Below, piece after piece: positions 30,737 to 36,093 of a stretch of DNA of 36,093 nucleotides (the stretch's first letter is position 1; the number at the start of each line of letters is the position of its first letter). Below the pieces are notes generated by a model. The model was given only the letters and a program-made list of their open reading frames with translations. It had not been told where the DNA came from and did no database searches. Position numbers and translations under genes: made by a program. The DNA comes from Polysphondylium violaceum (lineage: Eukaryota > Evosea > Eumycetozoa > Dictyosteliales > Dictyosteliaceae), in NCBI GenBank assembly GCA_000277445.1, contig AJWJ01000228.1, forward strand, positions 1 through 36,093, in the 5' to 3' direction.

Positions 30737-32098
30737 ATGTTAACTTTAACATATAAAAAGTTTTTAAAATTAAATACATTTAGATATTATTGTACCAATA
30801 GCACTACTAGAGATGAAATATTAAATAATAAACCATTGGGGGGATATAAAGTATTGGATATGAGTAGAGTATTGGCAGGACCATGGACCACACAATTGTT
30901 GGGTGATTTAGGTGCAGATGTAATCAAAGTAGAAAATGTAGGAAAGGGTGATGATACAAGAGAGTTTGGACCACCCTTTTATTTTGATGGACAAGGTAAT
31001 AAGGGAAGTGCCTATTTTAGTTGTGCCAATAGAAATAAAAAATCAATCACCGTTGATATAACGAAAAAAGAAGGTCAACAAATTATTCATCGTTTGGCAG
31101 AGGATTCCGATGTGTTTGTAGAGAATTTTAAAGTGGGTGGATTAAAGAAATACAATTTAGATTACTCGACCATCTCTAAAATCAATCCCAGAATCGTGTA
31201 TTTGTCAATCACTGGATTTGGTCAAGATGGGCCCTATAAAGATTTACCAGGATATGATTTTTCTATTCAGGCAATGGGTGGGCTAATGAGTATTACTGGA
31301 GATCAAGTTCCCTATAAAACTGGTGTCGCCATTGTAGATGTAATGACTGGTCTCTATGGAAACGTAGCCATTCAAGCAGCACTTCATTTGAGAAACAAAA
31401 CCAATCAAGGTCAATATATTGATCTTAGTCTATTGGATGTTCAATCTGCATTTCTAGCCAACCAATCGGCCAGTTATCTAATGACTGGAGAGAATCCAAA
31501 ACGTTTTGGAAATGCTCATCCAAGTATTGTGCCCTATGAATCTATAAAGACCAAAGATGGTTTCATTGTTGTAGCAGTTGGTAATAATGGTCAATTTGAA
31601 GGTTTTTGTAATGTTTTGAATTTGCAACACTTGATCAATGATCCAAAATTTATATCCAATTCTTCTAGAGTCGCAAATCGTGTAGAGTTGATGGAAATTA
31701 TAAATTCAAGTTCAATAAACTTTGAAACAAGTGAGTTGGAAGATTTATTTAGTAAACATAATGTACCTTGCTCACCAATCAATACTTTAGATAAAGTTTT
31801 TAATCATCCTCAAATTAAACATAGAAACATGGTTTGGTCTTTACCTTTAAATAATAATATTGATAATAATCATGGTAATAGTAATAGTCATCAAAATACA
31901 AGCAATATAAAAGTTTTGGATGAAATTAAAGTAGTTGGTAATCCTATTCATTTTAGTAAAAGTGATTTACATAGTAAATCAAGTATTTTATTAAATCAAC
32001 CACCTCCATCGTTAGGCCAACACACTGATTCTGTTTTAATCAATCTAGGTTATTCTATTGATGAAATTAATGATTTAAAAAATAATAAAATCATCTAA
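30737..32098 (+). CDS. Class III CoA-transferase, SUGCT-like, mitochondrial
   Basis: A single-exon gene of 453 residues, close to human SUGCT (succinyl-CoA:glutarate CoA-transferase, 445). The CaiB/BaiF family moves CoA between carboxylic acids through an aspartyl-CoA anhydride. Residues 1-28 ([20 protein letters not shown]) are basic and hydroxylated, a likely mitochondrial presequence. [20 protein letters not shown] and [18 protein letters not shown] are the family N-terminal motifs. D174 in [13 protein letters not shown] is the expected catalytic aspartate. TGFGQDGPY and [10 protein letters not shown] are also conserved. A short Asn/Ser insertion ([19 protein letters not shown], about 373-391) is a lineage low-complexity run. 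The precise acyl substrate cannot be told from sequence; human SUGCT uses glutarate. Confidence 0.87.
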   Translation: MLTLTYKKFLKLNTFRYYCTNSTTRDEILNNKPLGGYKVLDMSRVLAGPWTTQLLGDLGADVIKVENVGKGDDTREFGPPFYFDGQGNKGSAYFSCANRNKKSITVDITKKEGQQIIHRLAEDSDVFVENFKVGGLKKYNLDYSTISKINPRIVYLSITGFGQDGPYKDLPGYDFSIQAMGGLMSITGDQVPYKTGVAIVDVMTGLYGNVAIQAALHLRNKTNQGQYIDLSLLDVQSAFLANQSASYLMTGENPKRFGNAHPSIVPYESIKTKDGFIVVAVGNNGQFEGFCNVLNLQHLINDPKFISNSSRVANRVELMEIINSSSINFETSELEDLFSKHNVPCSPINTLDKVFNHPQIKHRNMVWSLPLNNNIDNNHGNSNSHQNTSNIKVLDEIKVVGNPIHFSKSDLHSKSSILLNQPPPSLGQHTDSVLINLGYSIDEINDLKNNKII

Positions 32099-32710
32099 CA
32101 TAGCCATGCTATTACATTTATATACGGTCCACACACACACACATACACACTTTAATTCGAAAGTTTTTCAGCATGTCAAAAAATCGATGATTTCTTTTTC
32201 TTGAAACCACTCCACATGCCAGCTCGCTGCTGATGGTTGATGGCGATTTTTGCAAAATATTCGAAAAATATTAAAAAAAATAAACCGATTTTTTTTAAAA
32301 AAAAAAAATTTATAAATTGTTGTCCACAGTGCAGTAGATTATTAACTATAGTTATCGTTGTTGTTTTCTTTGTTTATTTATTTTCATATTTATTACATTT
32401 TAATATAGTTTATTTGTTTTTCATTGTTGTTGTTGTGTAGCTTTGTGTTATTATTTTAAATTAGTGCAATTTAAGAAAAATAATCAAAACGGCTTTTACT
32501 ACCACCTACGCTAGTGCCCATCACACACACTTTTTTTTTTTTACATATTATTTTGTATCATTATCACTATCAACAACAAGGAGTATTCTATTTCTATAAT
32601 AACAGTGTAGTACACATACTGTCGATATTTATTTATTTTTTTTGTACACATACATATAAATTTTAAAAACTCTATTAAGAAAGGGTTCAATATACATATA
32701 CACTATATAA
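32099..32710. other. intergenic, no gene seen
   Basis: A CA repeat (32131-32148) follows the CoA-transferase stop, then T/A homopolymers, a GTT-rich stretch and a second CACACAC word (32522-32530). A 67-codon plus-strand frame (32237-32440) is built from these low-complexity runs and is not believable as a gene. Confidence 0.4.
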
Positions 32711-33591
32711 ATGGATCTATCTGAATATGAAGCCGATTTTGAAAGCATCGCTAATGAAATTGATGCTGGTGTTAGAGATTTAAATAGAAATAAGAAAGCT
32801 TTTGATGTTAGACAAGTAAATATATCTTATATGATGTGAATAGTGATGATGATGATCAATGATTATTATGATGAATGATGATGACTAATATATATTCAAT
32901 TAAATTATTTAGAAAGCAGAACTTTTAAGAAATAGATTACAAAGAGCAAGACAAAGTATGTTTTTATCAATCAATCAATCAATCAATCTTAATTAAATCA
33001 ATTAATCAATCAATAATAGTAAACTAATTCATTATATCATATATTATTTTAGTATTAAAAAGTTATAGAATTGATTTTAGAGAATTACCAAAAGCAGAAC
33101 AAACAAATTATCAAGCTAAAGCGACAACTTATGAAGAGAGATTAAAAACATTGGAAAACGATTTAAATTGGGCAGAAAAACAAAGTGAAAATGGAGGATT
33201 AGGAGCACCACAAGCACAATCATCTGTACAAGGTGACTATGAACAAACTATGGCACAAGCCAAAGCTATTCAAAAAAAAGATATTGATGCAGTAACAAGA
33301 ATCGCTGCAGAAGTAGATATAATCAATCAAACAGGTACTGCCACTCTTGAAGAGATGGCCGTTCAAGACGAACAATTGAAAAGAATTGAAAAGGGTATGA
33401 ACGAAGTTGATAGTAATTTAAAATTGGCAACTAGACAAATGAGAGCATTTGCCAGAAAGATGGCCACAGATAAGATCATTATGGGTCTAGTTTTGCTCAT
33501 TGTCATCGCTATTATCTTTGTTATTGTCTATTCAATCGTAAAACCAAAAAGTAACCCTACAGTAAGGAATCAAATCATTCAAGATAAGTAA
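32711..33591 (+). CDS. Qb-SNARE of the NPSN type
   Basis: Model: join(32711..32815, 32913..32955, 33053..33591), 228 residues; introns 97 and 97 bp, the second exon only 43 bp. SNAREs of this group bridge vesicle and target membranes; NPSN proteins work at the plasma membrane and cytokinetic plate in plants. The N-terminal half is a helical bundle (MDLSEYEADFESIANEIDAG, RNRLQRARQILKSYRIDF). The SNARE motif covers about 145-190, with the central Gln in AVQDEQL (Q154 or Q157). RKMATDKIIMGLVLL leads into one C-terminal membrane segment at about 193-212, then 16 lumenal or extracellular residues. ATDK-IM followed by an Ile/Val-rich anchor and the same spacing from the zero layer match plant NPSN11 better than Vti1. 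Vti1 is the alternative. Confidence 0.8.
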
Positions 33592-34141
33592 AATAATAAA
33601 AATTTCTCCCCCCCCCATTTTTTAATTTCATACATAACATAGTCTAAGATTATTATTAAAGTGATTATTGATTTGTGACAATCTATATCTTTAAAAATAA
33701 GTATATTGTTATATTTAAAATGTAAGATTAAAAAACTACTCTTAATCTTTTATTAATTTAAATATTTAAAATAATAAAAGATTATATAAGTGATTAAAAA
33801 TTTTTCCAAAAGAATAGCTCCATTAAAGAAACTACTTAGTAAAGTTAAAGGGAGCCTTTCAGAGGATTTGGATTTTTCATCTATGGAAAAATATATAGCT
33901 TCCAAATAAACACTAAAGTCAAAAAGAAATAATACAACAAATGGGTCTAACAAAAAATAAAATCATACACTTCTTTTTTTTATAAAAAATAAATATAGTC
34001 TTAATTTTATTATTATTATAAGATAGCTAGATGATATTATTTGTTTTTGATGATGATTATTTTATTCTTTTAATTATTATTGGTTTTAATCTTTTTTTTT
34101 TTTCTTTATAAAGAACAGAGGGTAATATTAACAATTAATTT
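33592..34141. other. convergent 3' intergenic region with large palindrome
   Basis: The SNARE gene and Rpn9 end facing each other here. The main feature is the palindrome at 33743-33784 (listed separately). Just after it, 33793-33909 (+) reads as 38 codons with protein-like composition (IKNFSKRIAPLKKLLSKVKG, then SLSEDLDFSSMEKYIASK) but with no ATG at its start and a stop directly before it. No known gene. Confidence 0.4.
33743..33784. repeat. 42-base near-perfect palindrome
   Basis: TAATCTTTTATTA (33743-33755) pairs exactly with TAATAAAAGATTA (33772-33784). The 16 bases between are themselves a palindrome, TTTAAATATTTAAA (33757-33770), flanked by one mismatched A on each side. All but one base pair can form along the cruciform. 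It lies between two convergent genes, so it may act in 3'-end formation or termination on either strand, or be the hairpin core of a small inverted-repeat element. Confidence 0.75.
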
Positions 34142-35628
34142 TTAAGCAACCAAATCAATGGTATCATTTTCAATTAATTGAAGTGAGGTTTTAGTCTTTG
34201 AGGCCCATTCAGTAATTCTTTGGTTCATAGAGGCAATTTGATTGAAATCTAAAATTCTTGGAGTTACCCAAGTAACATGAATAATTTGATCAACTTGATT
34301 AATTGTACCTTTGATTAATTCCAAAGATAAAGCTTTCATGAGTAAATGTTCAATCTCTGTCAATGGAAGTTTAGTTGTGTTTGAAATCTTTTGGAATGAA
34401 ATTGATCTTTGATCAGATGGAGTTCTAAATGCTAATTCCAAAAGTGCTAAAATTGAAATCTTTTGTCCTAATCTTTGTTTATTATTGGTAAGTGCAGGCT
34501 ATAGAATATGTGATGTGTTAATAATTGAAATCGACTTTTATACATGTTTTCTATAGATTAGATAAACTTACAATAGTTGAAACAATATCTCTATGTTGTT
34601 GAATTAAAGCTTCATATTGAGCAATATCACCAAGATTAAAAGCCTTTAATAAAGAAATTAACCATGCATTCTTTGATCCATCTAAAGATTTAAGAATTGG
34701 ATTAACAATCTAATTAAAATGAAAAAAGGATTAATATATATTTATCTATGATGATGCAATAATAATTAAAAAACACATACTAAATCACCAAAACTATATA
34801 TACTATCACCAATTAAAGCAGCAATACAAAGATCAAAAGCAAGAGATGATTGAATTTCTTGAGAAATATTTTCTAATTTACAATAGGAAAGATACATTAA
34901 AGCATTTTTATAAAATTCACCAGCTTGATTCTTGGCTCTATAGTAATCTGTACAGACAAGATAAAAACAAGAGTAAACGGTTGGTTCTAAACCAGTGATA
35001 CCTTGTAATTCATCTTTGGCCAATTCAATAGTCTTTTTACATTCTACAAGATCTTGACAATGTAAAAACATTGTAGCAATAAATGACAATGAAAAAATGT
35101 ATGCTGATTTATCTTTTTTAACTTTTTGTGAAATGGTTTCAATAAATTTTCTAGCTTCAACATTATCTATTTATATGTGATATGATGAATGTGTTAATAA
35201 TCTGTTTCTTCTTGTTTTGTTATAAATAATAATAAATCTATATATTTACCATATTGTCTAGCAATTGGAATACAAATCTCTACAAGACTCAATGGTTTGA
35301 GTTTGGTTTCAAAATCTTTAATAAAGTATTGATATATATTTGGTAATTCCTTTTTATCCATCATTTGTGGTTGAACAACGATTTGTTCTAATTGTTGAGT
35401 AAGTTGATGCCATAATCTATTTTGATTATTTATGTGTGGGTTAATATCCATCTATCTATCTATTTATCGACAAATCTATCTATGTCTATGTCTCTATCTC
35501 TATCTCTGATATTTTGTGTATGTTTATTTGACTTACTTGTTATCATATGTTTCCCTAATAGCTATAATATGTGGGGCTAAATCTGGGATAGTTTGTTTTA
35601 AACTTTCTAAATATTCATATGGTTTCAT
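34142..35628 (-). CDS. psmD13: 26S proteasome regulatory subunit Rpn9 (PSMD13)
   Basis: A non-ATPase lid subunit of the 19S regulatory particle. Model (minus strand): exons 35628-35537, 35416-35250, 35166-34781, 34709-34572, 34498-34142; introns 120, 83, 71 and 73 bp; 379 residues (human 376). The first junction was fixed by homology: YDNKLWHQLTQQL matches yeast Rpn9 YEEKLWFQLSESL, so the acceptor is the TAG at 35419-35417 and an ATG just upstream (35451) is intronic. Helical repeats fill residues 30-190. The PCI domain occupies about 200-340 (LALLELAFRTPSDQRSISFQ, LPLTEIEHLLMKALSLELIK, GTINQVDQIIHVTWVTPRIL). The final helix TEWASKTKTSLQLIEND belongs to the lid helical bundle. Nothing is missing. 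Confidence 0.93.
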
Positions 35629-35785
35629 TTTGTATCTATATAAAAAAATAATAATAATGTAGTGAGAAATGAAAAATAAAAAAAATATAAAAAAAAAGTG
35701 ATGATCACCAACTAAATTAACAAAATTGAAAAAAAATAAAAAACAAAAAAAAAACAAAATAGCTTTTTTTTCTTGCTTTTTTTTT

Positions 35786-35873
35786 TTTTTTCATTTCTCA
35801 CAACTTTAGAAATAAATACAAAATGGAATCATATGAATATTTTAGAAAGGTTAAAGGACATAATCCAAGATAG
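35786..35873 (+). pseudogene. inverted, broken copy of the Rpn9 promoter and first exon
   Basis: On the plus strand, TTTTTCATTTCTCAC followed by ATACAAAATG and the next 45 bases copies the minus-strand Rpn9 leader and first exon (35690-35577). The encoded start MESYEYFRKVKGHNP matches MKPYEYLESLKQTIPD. The copy has a one-base T insertion after the seventh codon and ends at a TAG at 35871, so it can encode only 16 residues. The two arms form an inverted repeat with about 100 bases between. The downstream exons are not seen before the window ends. Confidence 0.65.
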
Positions 35874-35994
35874 AGAGATTGTTTGGATAAGATAAACTAT
35901 AATATTTCTAGCTCAAGTTTTTAATTTTCAATGTAACACACGATCGTACCTGTTTATTTGTTTTAATAATATCAAAAAATTCAAATTCATTGTT

Positions 35995-36093
35995 TTGTTT
36001 TAGGATGTAGACAATTACAATTTTTGTATCTTGTCCCTCCTTCAAAAATAATTCAATAAATTTGATATTGGATTATTTTGGATACAAATATGG
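35995..36093. repeat. dispersed repeat, copy 2, at the window edge
   Basis: TTAGGATGTAGACAA, ATTTTTGTATCTT and TCC...TTCAA match copy 1 at 5121-5168. Here TTTGTATC (36024-36031) also has its complement GATACAAA at 36081-36088, so a stem of about 8 pairs could form. The element may continue past the window. Confidence 0.45.

Noticed and set aside
33793-33909. Resemblance of FSKRIAPLKKLLSK to the segment after reverse transcriptase in Ty3/gypsy elements
   Set aside because: Only about 15 residues agree in pattern, with no other element part nearby; not enough to call a fossil.

Overview
This window is a gene-dense, AT-rich stretch of nuclear genome from a social amoeba (Dictyostelia). I do not commit to a species. 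The evidence is: short AT-rich spliceosomal introns (mostly 62-83 bp, donors GTATGT or GTAAGT, acceptors TAG or CAG); A/T homopolymer spacers; Asn/Ser/Thr/Gln-rich runs in proteins; a countin-like cell-counting factor; a RipA/SIN1 homologue with a Ras-binding domain; G-box promoter motifs of the dictyostelid GBF type; and a eukaryotic tRNA-Val.

Layout, left to right. 0.7-5 kb (+): cytosolic glutamyl-tRNA synthetase and a NO66/MINA-type JmjC ribosomal oxygenase, then a tRNA-Val(AAC) followed by a gene-poor tract that may be a decayed mobile-element remnant. 6-8.2 kb (-): two secreted proteins, a countin-like saposin-B protein and a two-repeat protein with a GPI-anchor-like tail. 9.5-15.1 kb (-): one very large gene (about 1821 aa, three exons) combining a RecB-like Fe-S nuclease with an SF1B DNA2/NAM7-like helicase; a decayed partial copy of its 3' end lies just downstream. 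15.6-18.1 kb (-): a protein with a glutaredoxin-fold-like and a PH-like part, and a Yae1 homologue with a linker of Cys-Cys pairs. 18.5-21.4 kb (+): a probably N-myristoylated DCN1-like neddylation factor and a PAP2 lipid phosphatase. 21.6-23.7 kb (-): an F-box/LRR-like protein and a small gene I infer between it and PIG-F. 23.8-33.6 kb (+): PIG-F, PRPP synthetase, a mitochondrial thioredoxin with WCPPC, RipA/SIN1 (TORC2), a class III CoA-transferase (SUGCT-like) and an NPSN-type Qb-SNARE. 34.1-35.6 kb (-): proteasome subunit Rpn9 (PSMD13), with a broken inverted copy of its promoter and first exon immediately upstream.

Most genes are single-copy housekeeping genes and are not an operon-like system. 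The two secreted/surface genes are adjacent. Several products converge on protein turnover and translation (GluRS, JmjC ribosomal oxygenase, Yae1/ABCE1 maturation, DCN1/cullin, F-box, Rpn9), but that is a list, not a demonstrated pathway. Most multi-exon models were assembled by hand from splice signals and frame continuity, and all exon joins given below keep an open frame. I found no CRISPR array, rRNA or intact mobile element.
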